Source: Candidatus Kapaibacterium sp.
GTDB taxonomy: Bacteria; Bacteroidota; Ignavibacteria; Kapaibacteriales; UBA2268
Assembly (NCBI GenBank): GCA_023957315.1
Contig: JAMLHE010000020.1
Location: forward strand, 1-43,878
Direction of reading: 5' to 3'
Length of the DNA: 43,878 bases
Made by a program: the position numbers and the translations under genes. Below the pieces are notes generated by a model. It saw only the letters and a list, made by a program, of their open reading frames with translations, ran no database searches and was not told the origin of the DNA. Shown piece by piece: positions 23,529 to 31,290 of this stretch; positions within the stretch are counted from its first letter, which is position 1, and the number at the start of each line of letters is the position of its first letter.

Positions 23529-24221
23529 TTATGCGATTTTCGCGAAATCTTCAATATTATTTTTTTCACAGCTTACTGCGGACAAATCATTTAGGAGCAA
23601 ATCGTAAATTGCTCGGTACGTTTTATCGTAAACCGTCGAGAACAACAGGTCTTTAACCACCTGCAAAGAGGCTCGCATAGTCGTAGGATGAAGATTTATT
23701 TTCTTAGCCAAGGCAATATTACTAAAATGCGGATTCAAGACTGTAAATATATATCTTGCGATATGTTTGTAAATCATGATATGTTGGACCCGAGTTTTTC
23801 TGATGATGTTTTCAAGTGATTCATTTGTGATTTTTGCAATCCTGGCTTCGATTTCATGATATTCAACATTAATTTCATGAGAATTGAAAGCATTCTGAAG
23901 CCAATAATTTGAAATCGGTTTATTATTATTCTTGAAAACCTGAATTTCATTTTGAACACCCTTTGACTCTTTCCATCCTTCAATTTGTAGAATCAGTAAT
24001 TCGCCGGAAACATCCATCATCGGGTCATTTTGATTATTCCATGTGATATAATCGAAAGGTAAATCGAACATAGTAGTTTGCATATGCCAATGTACAATTG
24101 GGCTATACACCACTTTTCCTTTTTGCATCAACTCTTTTGTAGCAACAACGGCAGCGATATATCTTGCTCGCCTGAGTGCCGGACTTGGACTAGAGTATGG
24201 TGATGCGAGATATGAAATCAT
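23529..24221 (-). CDS. DUF1937 domain fused to DnaA-type C-terminal DNA-binding domain
   Basis: Residues about 1-100 match DUF1937, with the nucleoside-deoxyribosyltransferase-like fold: ISYLASPYSS, then helical RRARYIAAVVATKELMQKG and VVYSPIVHWH. Residues about 145-215 resemble DnaA domain IV: YKHIARYIFTVLNPHFSN, ALAKKINLHPTTMRASLQVV. The fusion joins a nucleotide-binding type domain to a DNA-binding domain. It precedes the D5 primase, so a role in origin recognition or replication control is inferred. The DnaA-like part is from pattern and needs structure comparison. Confidence 0.65.
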   Translation of the reverse strand: MISYLASPYSSPSPALRRARYIAAVVATKELMQKGKVVYSPIVHWHMQTTMFDLPFDYITWNNQNDPMMDVSGELLILQIEGWKESKGVQNEIQVFKNNNKPISNYWLQNAFNSHEINVEYHEIEARIAKITNESLENIIRKTRVQHIMIYKHIARYIFTVLNPHFSNIALAKKINLHPTTMRASLQVVKDLLFSTVYDKTYRAIYDLLLNDLSAVSCEKNNIEDFAKIA

Positions 24222-24316
24222 AATAATTCCTTTATTATTTATATTAATATTCGTATTTTGCGATACGGTTTTTGCGTTACGTACTTCGCGTTATTAGCAG
24301 TAGTTTTGATAGTAAA

Positions 24317-24832
24317 TTAAAACGGCAAATCCCATTCGTTTTCAGTAAGCTCAAGGTGGCTTCTTCTGTGGCATTCTTTTGTTGATGGCGAAATAATGAA
24401 ATCCACTTGCATATCTAAAAAATCATCCATGATATAATCAATAAATTCTATCATCATCATTTTAAATCCCCAATTGGTCATAATTGGTCTTGAAAGCGTT
24501 AATTCAGGATGGTCTTTACCTGTCATATGAATTAAATCGGGATCGAAAGTTTCACTCTCAAACATTCTTAAAGTGTTTGGACTTTTTTTAAAATAGCCAA
24601 TCGGAATACCTTCATAAGAATAGAACTTTGTTTGACTTTTGTCAAAATCCACATTTAAGAATGGTGATAACGACCAACCATATCCGGTAACGCCATTACA
24701 TTCATTTACACTCCAGAGCTCCGGAGTAATAAACTTCTCGGTGATAGGGTGGTAAATACTCCATTGCCCATCTTCTAACATAGGGTCGAATTTTGAGTGC
24801 ATTTTTCCCTTTAATAATTTCACTATTTTCAT
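24317..24832 (-). CDS. Hypothetical phage protein
   Basis: The 171-residue product has no membrane segment or known motif. It contains several Trp/Asp/Pro-rich turns (DGQWSIYHPITEKF, GYGWSLSPFLNVDF) and a Met-rich helical part near residue 125. It overlaps the upstream gene by 4 bases (ATGA). No family was recognised. Confidence 0.55.
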   Translation of the reverse strand: MKIVKLLKGKMHSKFDPMLEDGQWSIYHPITEKFITPELWSVNECNGVTGYGWSLSPFLNVDFDKSQTKFYSYEGIPIGYFKKSPNTLRMFESETFDPDLIHMTGKDHPELTLSRPIMTNWGFKMMMIEFIDYIMDDFLDMQVDFIISPSTKECHRRSHLELTENEWDLPF

Positions 24833-25128
24833 TTCTTTTGCCTAATTATTTCTACTGTCTCTTTGTAGTTGTTGGAAAAGGCATTTCTGTTATTGAATGC
24901 TTCATCATAACTACTATACTCATCACCAAACGTGTTGCAGTCTCCACCAACATAAAAATTCGTAAAAGCACGTTCGCCGTTTTGTTCACGCCCCAACGTT
25001 TCGAGTGCCGATTCAATGTCGGCAATAGTTGTTTTTAATACGCCCTCAAAAATCGGTGATGGGTCTCTATCAAGGCATAATTTGCATTTACGCTTTTCGT
25101 TCATCAAAATCTCTATTGCTCTATTCAT
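24829..25128 (-). CDS. Hypothetical phage protein with C-x2-C near N-terminus
   Basis: The 99-residue protein has CKLC at residues 15-18 and another Cys later (GGDCNTFGDEYSSYDEA). A metal site is therefore possible but incomplete. It is tightly coupled to both neighbours (4-base overlap). It lies among MazG-like and nucleotide-related genes. Function unknown. Confidence 0.5.
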   Translation of the reverse strand: MNRAIEILMNEKRKCKLCLDRDPSPIFEGVLKTTIADIESALETLGREQNGERAFTNFYVGGDCNTFGDEYSSYDEAFNNRNAFSNNYKETVEIIRQKK

Positions 25129-25292
25129 ACATTTTTCTCCTCTTTGCTGTTCACCCGCGCACCTTGCCGACCTATCGCCGTTGAAAAAACGAATGGCGCA
25201 ATTTTCCCTAATGGTATTTTTAAATATTCGCTACAATTCCATACAAAGCAAGCGAATAGTGTTATTGGGGTTTTAAAGTTCCAAAATATCAT
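25125..25292 (-). CDS. Small hypothetical protein, 55 residues
   Basis: It runs from the ATG at 25292 to a TGA that overlaps the next ATG (ATGA). GGAG lies 7 bases before the start. The protein starts MIFWNFKTPITLFACFVW, which is hydrophobic enough for one membrane segment, and ends in a basic tail. Start, ribosome site and coupling support a real gene, although it is short and of unknown function. Confidence 0.5.
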   Translation of the reverse strand: MIFWNFKTPITLFACFVWNCSEYLKIPLGKIAPFVFSTAIGRQGARVNSKEEKNV

Positions 25293-25307
25293 GGTTTATT
25301 CTCCTCA

Positions 25308-25703
25308 TTAATAGTAAATTTGTCCGGCAGATTCAGTTTTCGTTTGATACTTTTTCAACTGTTCGTATAGTTCTAAGTTCTTCTCCTCTTCTCGGTAGGC
25401 GGAAAACCCCCTTTGAGCTCCATTGTAGGTTGAAACCGTTATATTGGTCAGATGCGGGAACTCCCAGCCACCGCCTTCTTTGGGAAACTGGACACCTCTT
25501 ACTTCGGTTTCGATTCTGGTTATAAACTCCGCTCTATAAAAAGCATCGGAACTTTTAACTATAACATAACGCTTTTTATCCATGTTTACCCATCCCAAAA
25601 CCTCTACATTTGGATTAGCGGGTATGCTTATATATTCCATTTGTTGTATTTTTGACTTTGAGATATTAATAGTTTTTAGTTCTATTTTCATTTCAAAATC
25701 CAT
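25308..25703 (-). CDS. Hypothetical phage protein
   Basis: This 131-residue protein has a beta-rich first half (VEVLGWVNMDKKRYVIVKSS) and a helical Lys/Glu-rich C-terminus. An alternative ATG four codons in (25691) would remove most of the overlap with the MazG-like gene. No conserved motif was recognised. It belongs to the tightly packed early operon. Confidence 0.5.
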   Translation of the reverse strand: MDFEMKIELKTINISKSKIQQMEYISIPANPNVEVLGWVNMDKKRYVIVKSSDAFYRAEFITRIETEVRGVQFPKEGGGWEFPHLTNITVSTYNGAQRGFSAYREEEKNLELYEQLKKYQTKTESAGQIYY

Positions 25704-26016
25704 TAAATTTATTATTTAATCTCTCAATTTTCCGGTCCAAGCACGTTTGAATAATTTCGGAATCAAGCATTATTTCAAGCTGTGCCATCATAATTTTAAC
25801 GTCTGCTACTTCGGAGCAGAGAGTGTGGTAAGCTAAGACTTGACGAGTGTCGTAAGTTGGTTTTTTAATATGAATCGGAAAAACTAACTTCCACCGCTTA
25901 ATCTTATTAATTGCCTGAATTAATTCCGCACATTCTTCTATTGCCATATCAAGTTGCTCCGGAACTCCGAATTGCTTTATAGCATTTTTGAGTATTGTTT
26001 TTTGTTCGGGTGTCAT
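25693..26016 (-). CDS. MazG-like nucleotide pyrophosphohydrolase
   Basis: The 107-residue all-helical protein shows the MazG metal-binding pattern: EECAE (Glu27, Glu28, Glu31) in DMAIEECAELIQAINK, and EVAD (Glu69, Asp72) in LCSEVADVKIMMAQLEIML. MazG-like enzymes hydrolyse nucleoside triphosphates, in phages probably to adjust nucleotide or alarmone pools. It overlaps the upstream gene by 4 bases. Assignment is fairly sure. Confidence 0.75.
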   Translation of the reverse strand: MTPEQKTILKNAIKQFGVPEQLDMAIEECAELIQAINKIKRWKLVFPIHIKKPTYDTRQVLAYHTLCSEVADVKIMMAQLEIMLDSEIIQTCLDRKIERLNNKFNGF

Positions 26017-26504
26017 TTTTGCGTATTCTCCGCTTCATTTTCAACATTGATTTCGGGAAGTTCGACTATCTCGTCTGGGTTGACAGCTTTAATTGTCGTT
26101 CCGCTCACAGCTCTCAATGCAGATATTGGATTTACTCCCCAAGTGCCGTTCACGCCGGGAGTATAAGGTGCAGATTCTCGAATTGTCACTATTGAGAATT
26201 CGCTATTAATAGTTTTTTCTTCAATAATAAATCTGACTTTAATATGCACATACACCAAGTTTCCAAGAATAGTATTTGTATTTAGGATTTTCTCTTTCAT
26301 GGTAGCATTATTGCTGTGGTGTATCTCAAAACGCTTCAAATCCATTTGTGAAAAAGTATCAAAAAGCCATTGTTGGGCGTTTTCAGTAGTTTTTACCCAT
26401 GTAATTTGGCAAAGTTTAAACATAGCCTCGTAATCTTTGCGTTCCCAAGCTGATAGAAAATCGAACGCTATACGCTCGGGAGTGTTAATTGCAGGTAATT
26501 TCAT
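26013..26504 (-). CDS. Hypothetical NTF2-like (DUF4878-type) protein
   Basis: The N-terminal segment TPERIAFDFLSAWERKDYEA is typical of NTF2-like or DUF4878 folds, where a helix pair precedes a curved beta sheet. The following strands (LVYVHIKVRFIIEEKTINS, EFSIVTIRE) fit that fold. There is no signal peptide. The C-terminus is acidic. The 163-residue gene overlaps the HNH gene by 20 bases. Function unknown; fold is inferred only. Confidence 0.45.
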   Translation of the reverse strand: MKLPAINTPERIAFDFLSAWERKDYEAMFKLCQITWVKTTENAQQWLFDTFSQMDLKRFEIHHSNNATMKEKILNTNTILGNLVYVHIKVRFIIEEKTINSEFSIVTIRESAPYTPGVNGTWGVNPISALRAVSGTTIKAVNPDEIVELPEINVENEAENTQK

Positions 26505-26874
26505 TATGTTCCTTTTTTGGGTTGATATTGTTGTATAAATTATTTTTAGATACTAATTTTTCAAAGTAAAACTTGCCGTCGAAAGGTGCAAGTTTGATGA
26601 TATTGAATTTGATTGCCATTCGGACAATGAACAGTTTCTCAAGCCTTTGGATGATAGTCATTAACTGTTCCCGGAAAGCCCACAAAGCAAAATCGGCTTT
26701 GTAGAAATTGCATGAGCGACAGGAAGGATTGTAATTATCCATTTCGTTCTTTCCGCCTCTCGCAAGTGGATTTATGTGGTCAATTTGCATATTTTCGTAG
26801 TCAATTTCATCGCCACAGTAAGCACATCTGCCGTCATATTTTAACCAAACAATTTCTCTCTTTTTAGGTTTCAT
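26485..26874 (-). CDS. HNH endonuclease
   Basis: The 129-residue protein has CAYC (Cys17, Cys20), then QIDHINPLARGG with Asp32-His33, and NPSCRSCN (Cys52, Cys55), the zinc-HNH layout. The C-terminal half is helical and then Asn/Lys-rich. It may act in packaging, homing or recombination. It is not next to terminase genes, so a homing or early DNA-processing role is possible. Confidence 0.85.
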   Translation of the reverse strand: MKPKKREIVWLKYDGRCAYCGDEIDYENMQIDHINPLARGGKNEMDNYNPSCRSCNFYKADFALWAFREQLMTIIQRLEKLFIVRMAIKFNIIKLAPFDGKFYFEKLVSKNNLYNNINPKKEHNEITCN

Positions 26875-26897
26875 TATTCGGTACTCCTTTGTGTTTG

Positions 26898-27164
26898 TTA
26901 TTCGTCAATTTCACTATCAGGACTTATCTTTCGTCCTGACTTTATAAATGTGTAACCCGCTATTCTTGTATTCCATCCAACCCAAACATTTGATTCAATA
27001 ATCACTTCGCAACCAATTTCTACATCCGAACCAACCCAAACATTTGAGCCTATTTCGACATTAGAATTCATGGTTACTGTTTTATGAATTTTGCAGTTTT
27101 CGCCGATTTTTAAAGTGGGGAATTTCGAGCGGGCTTCATCACTTGTTAGATAATTTCTACTCAT
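26898..27164 (-). CDS. Short left-handed beta-helix (hexapeptide repeat) protein
   Basis: Residues about 18-80 consist of hexapeptide-like turns (NVEIGSNVWVGSDVEIG, CEVIIESNVWVGWN), typical of left-handed beta-helix acyltransferases or scaffolds. The 88-residue chain is too short for a full transferase and lacks a catalytic His/loop insertion. It may be a structural or sugar/protein-binding piece, or a trimer-forming miniature. No partner gene was seen. Confidence 0.6.
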   Translation of the reverse strand: MSRNYLTSDEARSKFPTLKIGENCKIHKTVTMNSNVEIGSNVWVGSDVEIGCEVIIESNVWVGWNTRIAGYTFIKSGRKISPDSEIDE

Positions 27165-27177
27165 TTTTCAATAATTC

Positions 27178-27402
27178 CTATACTATTAATTTCAAAAGTT
27201 CTTTTTTCAATTCTTTAATATGCGCCCTTGTTTTATTTGCTTCATGGTTCGCACCTCTTTCTTTCCCATCTGCACCCCACGTAAAACCGACCGAGTTTAG
27301 ATGTTGCAACCAGCCACCGTACTCAACGAGAAAAAGCATAATCACACTTGCTTTTGCCTTTTTGTCGGCAATTTGATTTATTATACTGATTTCGTCATAC
27401 AT
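27178..27402 (-). CDS. Hypothetical small phage protein
   Basis: The 74-residue product has a hydrophobic middle (ASVIMLFLVEYGGWLQ) and a charged helical C-terminus. It is packed 2 bases from the upstream gene and 13 bases from the next. Nothing more can be assigned. Confidence 0.45.
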   Translation of the reverse strand: MYDEISIINQIADKKAKASVIMLFLVEYGGWLQHLNSVGFTWGADGKERGANHEANKTRAHIKELKKELLKLIV

Positions 27403-27404
27403 TT

Positions 27405-27995
27405 TTAATAATTCCTATACTGTGGCTCAATCCATTTTACACCTAACCACGCAAAGAATTCCTGCTCGGATTCCCATACCGGTGGCAATTCCGCATCAAG
27501 ATTTACACACCTCCAAGAGGACTTTCCGTTTTTATCCTTTTTCTCGACACAGTCCGATACTTTGCGTAATCCCTTATCAGAGCCACACCAACCGATTTTT
27601 CGCCAGCCTGCGGCAATTACCTTCATTGCATATTCGGCACTCCCTGTCCGGATTGCAAATTGTCGGTAATAATCAAAATCGTCCGGCATAAATAAATCTA
27701 AGTTAATTCCTTCATGTGATGCTATTTGCATATATTTACCGTTTGGCTGTCCTTTTACGGGGAGACCTAATGAATAGATAGTGTCCGCAAAATTCGGAGT
27801 TACGGAGCCGCCCTCAAATAGATTATTCCTTATATAAAGTCTGGCTTTAAATTCCTGTGGCAAACATACAATTTCAATATCTTTTACGTCAAGCTTCAAA
27901 CGTCGGATTGAGCCTGCAATGTCTATTTTTGTGCAATGCGGTCTCAGTAATTCTACTTTTGATTCCGCTATTGCTAATGCTTCTGAGTGTTTCAT
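27405..27995 (-). CDS. DNA polymerase X-like nucleotidyltransferase
   Basis: The 196-residue protein has the nucleotidyltransferase signature IAGSIRRLKLDVKDIEIV, with Gly28-Ser29 and the acidic pair Asp39/Glu41. A third acidic residue lies in GINLDLFMP. Only the catalytic palm and a C-terminal extension are present; the 8-kDa and fingers parts of full family X enzymes are missing. Such minimal enzymes occur in phages and may fill gaps or add nucleotides. Good assignment to superfamily, activity unknown. Confidence 0.75.
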   Translation of the reverse strand: MKHSEALAIAESKVELLRPHCTKIDIAGSIRRLKLDVKDIEIVCLPQEFKARLYIRNNLFEGGSVTPNFADTIYSLGLPVKGQPNGKYMQIASHEGINLDLFMPDDFDYYRQFAIRTGSAEYAMKVIAAGWRKIGWCGSDKGLRKVSDCVEKKDKNGKSSWRCVNLDAELPPVWESEQEFFAWLGVKWIEPQYRNY

Positions 27996-28031
27996 TTTTC
28001 AGTCTCCATGATTAAATTGTAAAAAACTCCA

Positions 28032-28078
28032 CGGCACGGCATTAATATTTGTGGATATTTCAAGGATCTGCCGTGCCG
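28032..28078 (-). other. GC-rich hairpin after the stop of the 75-residue gene
   Basis: The arms CGGCACGGCA (28032-28041) and TGCCGTGCCG (28069-28078) form a perfect 10-bp stem enclosing 27 bases, 14 bases past the stop codon. No T-run follows, so it is more likely an RNA stability or processing element than a strong terminator. Confidence 0.7.
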
Positions 28079-28092
28079 AGAGGTGGTTAAGA

Positions 28093-28320
28093 TTAATAAC
28101 CTAAATCATTAAAAGTGCCTTTTAAGTATGCAAGGTGTTTTTCAACTTCCTCTATTTGTGCATTCCTGTAATCTCTTACAATTTTGTGAATAATTTGCAG
28201 CATTTCATTTTGTTGTTCGGGAGTAAAATTGCAAATAGCTTTTCCCATGTCAAGTGCAATCTTATTGTATTCACTTATTTCACGAATAGGTTCTGATGTT
28301 TTTGATTCATATGGATGCAT
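28093..28320 (-). CDS. Hypothetical phage protein, helical
   Basis: The 75-residue protein is helical, with a segment FTPEQQNEMLQIIHKIVRDY. It has AAGG before the ATG. It is flanked by two GC-rich hairpins, so it may be expressed differently from its neighbours. Function not recognised. Confidence 0.5.
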   Translation of the reverse strand: MHPYESKTSEPIREISEYNKIALDMGKAICNFTPEQQNEMLQIIHKIVRDYRNAQIEEVEKHLAYLKGTFNDLGY

Positions 28321-28357
28321 TTTTTCTTTATTCCTTTAATAATTAATTAATAATACT

Positions 28358-28418
28358 CGAAGGGCAGGTGGGAAACTTACACTACAAAGACCCACCCGAG
28401 CAGTTTGCCGTCCCTTCG
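28358..28418 (-). other. GC-rich nested hairpin after the stop of the 138-residue gene
   Basis: The outer arms are CGAAGGG (28358-28364) and CCCTTCG (28412-28418). The inner arms are GGTGGG (28367-28372) and CCCACC (28391-28396). It lies directly at the stop codon, in the same relative position as the hairpins at 28032 and 30013. Confidence 0.65.
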
Positions 28419-28835
28419 TTAATGTCGTGTATTAACGTGTTGTAAGTCATTTATCTTAAAGCTACCTAAAAACGACTTTACTTCTTCTTCACTTAAATCA
28501 ATTTCATAAACATCAATGTGATTGCCAATAATTCTAAATAGTGTTCTATTTACATCTGCATCGGTATTTTTTGCTATTTCATCTACTCTATCAGATAAAC
28601 GACTTATATCGGAAGGGTATCTGCTATTGCTCGATTCCACAGGTGCAAGTTCGCAAACTATACGAAATGCCACATCAAAATTCTCAAATGAACGACTATG
28701 TAAAAAATCAGTATAGCTATTTAAAAAGCTATATTTTATCAGTTTTTTGGTTATTCTCTTAATTTTAATATATAATGTCTCGTCAAGATGCTTAACTTCA
28801 TAAATGCTATCAATCTGTAAGTCTCTTGCTTTCAT
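28419..28835 (-). CDS. Hypothetical phage protein
   Basis: The 138-residue protein has an N-terminal strand-rich region (SIYEVKHLDETLYIKIK) and a C-terminal acidic helix (IDLSEEEVKSFLGSF). It overlaps the next upstream gene by 4 bases. No known domain was recognised. Confidence 0.5.
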   Translation of the reverse strand: MKARDLQIDSIYEVKHLDETLYIKIKRITKKLIKYSFLNSYTDFLHSRSFENFDVAFRIVCELAPVESSNSRYPSDISRLSDRVDEIAKNTDADVNRTLFRIIGNHIDVYEIDLSEEEVKSFLGSFKINDLQHVNTRH

Positions 28836-29023
28836 TTTGTTTCTCCAAATAAATTCATTTGTTTATTACAGTTCTTTTTCAGTTCGCTCAGATAAGCCCG
28901 AATTTTCGGCATAGTCGAGACCATAATCACTTTGTCATTAGAAGATAATTCGTACAAAGGCGGAAGTTTATCTTGCTTAATATCTCTTAAGATTTGTGCG
29001 TATTTTGCGTAATCGTGCTTCAT
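28832..29023 (-). CDS. Hypothetical small phage protein
   Basis: The 63-residue helical protein starts MKHDYAKYAQILRDIKQ and is basic towards the C-terminus, which ends KQMNLFGETK. The ending MNLFGE resembles the QLxLF-type clamp-binding peptides of DNA replication proteins (inference). It is coupled to both neighbours by 4-base overlaps. Confidence 0.5.
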   Translation of the reverse strand: MKHDYAKYAQILRDIKQDKLPPLYELSSNDKVIMVSTMPKIRAYLSELKKNCNKQMNLFGETK

Positions 29024-29244
29024 GATATTTCGGGATTTGATTCATTAGGCAAATATAGTTTCGTTTCAATCGGATATTGATGCTCAATCCCATCGGTATA
29101 TGAATCAACTTTTTTGCCTATAATTTTTCGACTGTGCTTTAGCTCCACTAAAGAAGTGTAGGGATGTTTTTCAGTTATTATTCTAAAGCAACAATCCTGC
29201 TCACCAATAGCCGCCCAAAATTCATCATGTGTAACCTCTCTCAT
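29020..29244 (-). CDS. Hypothetical small phage protein
   Basis: The 74-residue product begins MREVTHDEFWAAIGEQDCCF and then has basic strand-like segments. It has no known motif. One base separates it from the DnaQ-like gene, so it is translated with it. Confidence 0.5.
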   Translation of the reverse strand: MREVTHDEFWAAIGEQDCCFRIITEKHPYTSLVELKHSRKIIGKKVDSYTDGIEHQYPIETKLYLPNESNPEIS

Positions 29245-29245
29245 T

Positions 29246-29818
29246 TCACTTCCCCAAATTAATTATATCATAAATTTCTTTTGTCAGGTACAAATCGTAA
29301 GTAGCATCATGAAGTTTGGATTCTTCAAGCTGAATATCAAATTGTTTTGCAACAGTAGCGAGTTTGAAATTCTCCATTGTATGCCGAACATCTGACAAAT
29401 GATTACTCGCTAAACACATAACATCAATAGTGTCAGACCAAAACCATGAACCGAAATATTTATCATTGTTTTGAGCAAAGAAAGCACGTAGGAATTGATT
29501 ATCGAAGCTCGAATTGTTGTAGCCGACGAGGTGAAATTTATCCTTTTTGTTGTATTTGTCAACATATTTTGATAATTCCTGAAGCAAGAGGCGATAATTT
29601 TCACTTGCCGGTTTATAACTTTGCAACATTTCTCTCGTCACATTTCCAACTGCCAGAGCTTCATCCTCAATAACTATATTCGGATTTGGCTTTATTAATA
29701 AATTCGCTTCATGCTTGATGACATTGTCGATAACAATAAGAAATGACAACTGATGAATACCATGAATAGCGTGGTTAAGCCCTGTTGTTTCGACGTCGTA
29801 AATAAATAATTTTCTCAT
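29246..29818 (-). CDS. DnaQ-like 3'-5' exonuclease (DEDDh)
   Basis: The 190-residue protein has Exo I DVETTGLN (Asp8, Glu10), Exo II GYNNSSFDNQFLR with its Asp, and Exo III LHDATYDLYLT with the His and Asp of the DEDDh class. It would trim 3' ends of DNA or RNA, such as proofreading for a host or phage polymerase. The length is close to other phage stand-alone DnaQ proteins. No polymerase is present in the window, so host polymerase cooperation is likely. Confidence 0.88.
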   Translation of the reverse strand: MRKLFIYDVETTGLNHAIHGIHQLSFLIVIDNVIKHEANLLIKPNPNIVIEDEALAVGNVTREMLQSYKPASENYRLLLQELSKYVDKYNKKDKFHLVGYNNSSFDNQFLRAFFAQNNDKYFGSWFWSDTIDVMCLASNHLSDVRHTMENFKLATVAKQFDIQLEESKLHDATYDLYLTKEIYDIINLGK

Positions 29819-29988
29819 TTTGATTTTTCCTTTTTAAGTGAATTTGGAATTTTTAATTCACATTTTTTGTAATCGAAACTATGTTCAATGCAACACCTTG
29901 CACCCAAACCCCACAATGAGCGTGCTATGTTCTTATTGGTACACCATGCGTGATTATCGTTGTAAATGCAATCAACCTTTTTTACCAT
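29815..29988 (-). CDS. Small Cys-rich protein (candidate zinc ribbon)
   Basis: The 57-codon gene runs from the ATG at 29988 to a TGA overlapping the DnaQ-like start. It has five Cys residues (DCIYND, AWCTN, ARCCIE, KKCELK) around a conserved-looking RSLWGLGARCC segment. This pattern recurs in small phage proteins that likely bind zinc. No activity is known. Confidence 0.65.
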   Translation of the reverse strand: MVKKVDCIYNDNHAWCTNKNIARSLWGLGARCCIEHSFDYKKCELKIPNSLKKEKSK

Positions 29989-30012
29989 TTCATTTTTCCT
30001 TTATAAATAACA

Positions 30013-30076
30013 CCCGGCATGGTGTGCAGCAATCAGAGGAAGTGGGAAAGTACTTTATGATATTTTCCATGCCGGG
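30013..30076 (-). other. GC-rich hairpin after the stop of the 157-residue gene
   Basis: The arms CCCGGCATGG (30013-30022) and CCATGCCGGG (30067-30076) form a perfect 10-bp stem enclosing 44 bases. It starts 10 bases after the stop of the gene at 30087. It is the third of three such elements in the early operon. Confidence 0.7.
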
Positions 30077-30086
30077 CATTGTGGGT

Positions 30087-30560
30087 TTATAATAATTTGT
30101 CTTCTGGAATAGGTTCGGATTTCACAACGGTTCCAAATTCATCAATAAAATTGATTAGTCTGTTATCGTAATCTTGCTCAACTGTGCAGTCAATTAGATT
30201 CGTAGTAAAGCCTTGCACATACTGCTTACTTAACTCACGTCTCATATCGTCTTTGCCTGTAATTCTCTTCTTAATCTTTTTGAGGACTTCATTTGTCTCA
30301 AGTTGCTCGCCTAAAAGACTGTCAATTTCTGCATCAATTTCTGTGATTTGCTGTGCTAATTCAACAAGCTCTTGGGCTGAGAATTCGTGTACGATTCCAA
30401 TTACAACTGTTGACTTTTTATCATCAGGAGATTCTTGCATTAGTGCCTTATCCATATCTGAACCAATTTCAATGATATCTTCGGCATCCACAACTACTTC
30501 ATCAACTTCGCTTTCGTCCTCTCTTGGACCGTATTCATTATTTAATTCTTCACTCATCAT
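30087..30560 (-). CDS. Acidic hypothetical phage protein
   Basis: The first 60 residues of this 157-residue protein are highly acidic (ESEVDEVVVDAEDIIEIGSD). The middle is a coiled-coil-like helix pair (AQELVELAQQITEIDAEIDS). The recombination genes lie just upstream, with an 11-base gap. An accessory to the SSB-like or exonuclease proteins is possible, without a specific match. Confidence 0.5.
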   Translation of the reverse strand: MMSEELNNEYGPREDESEVDEVVVDAEDIIEIGSDMDKALMQESPDDKKSTVVIGIVHEFSAQELVELAQQITEIDAEIDSLLGEQLETNEVLKKIKKRITGKDDMRRELSKQYVQGFTTNLIDCTVEQDYDNRLINFIDEFGTVVKSEPIPEDKLL

Positions 30561-30571
30561 TTATCTCCGAT

Positions 30572-31255
30572 TTAAAATTTTTCTTCTTCAACAGCTTCAG
30601 GCTCTGCATCAGAGACACCGTTTGCTTTGTAATGAATAATCTTTTTGCCTGTAAGCTTTTGTTGTATATCGTTTGCCAAATCTTTCACAAAAGCGAGTCT
30701 CTTCGTGTTGTCCAACACGGGCTTCTTTGTCTTTGGATCAAGAACAACAGCCGGCTTACCGGTCTCGGGATTTGTATAAGTCAATTGAGTGAGAGGTGGT
30801 AGTTCATCTTTGTCGGCTTTCCAATTAAGTCTTTCATTTCCGGCATAAACAGAAATTCTGTTTTTTCCATCACTGGAATATGCCTTAATCGTAATTTCTT
30901 CAGAAACATCTTGTATTGATGCCAGAGCGTTAATTAAGCCAAGCGCTACACCAGAATCCTCTTGGAAGTTTAAGATGTAATCTACACCATCGTCTGTAAG
31001 AGTCAGGATATAGTTAGTAGTTGTTGCATCTTTATATACAAAATCTGACAAACTAATGTTTTTCATAACTCCGGTAATCCCTCTAAAGCAGATATCAATA
31101 ACATCTACTCCATTATCATTTTGGAATTTTCTAACAGCTGTTGCGTGTTGCATAATATCTTGATAATTTTCGGCATGTTCTTCTTTGATATTCATTACAA
31201 TATGACCTGCTTTTATCTTGAGATATCTTTTCGGTGAATCATTTTCAAAACCCAT
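30572..31255 (-). CDS. Candidate single-strand DNA-binding protein
   Basis: The 227-residue protein has a core of strands consistent with an OB fold (RYLKIKAGHIVMNI, TNYILTLTDDGVDYILNF) and an acidic tail ending AVEEEKF. An acidic tail closed by Phe is typical of single-strand DNA-binding proteins such as T7 gp2.5 and bacterial SSB. Its place between the exonuclease and replication genes supports this. No sequence-level family match is claimed. Confidence 0.5.
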   Translation of the reverse strand: MGFENDSPKRYLKIKAGHIVMNIKEEHAENYQDIMQHATAVRKFQNDNGVDVIDICFRGITGVMKNISLSDFVYKDATTTNYILTLTDDGVDYILNFQEDSGVALGLINALASIQDVSEEITIKAYSSDGKNRISVYAGNERLNWKADKDELPPLTQLTYTNPETGKPAVVLDPKTKKPVLDNTKRLAFVKDLANDIQQKLTGKKIIHYKANGVSDAEPEAVEEEKF

Positions 31256-31290
31256 GGTATTTCTCCTATTTTTTTTGGAATATTAATTAA

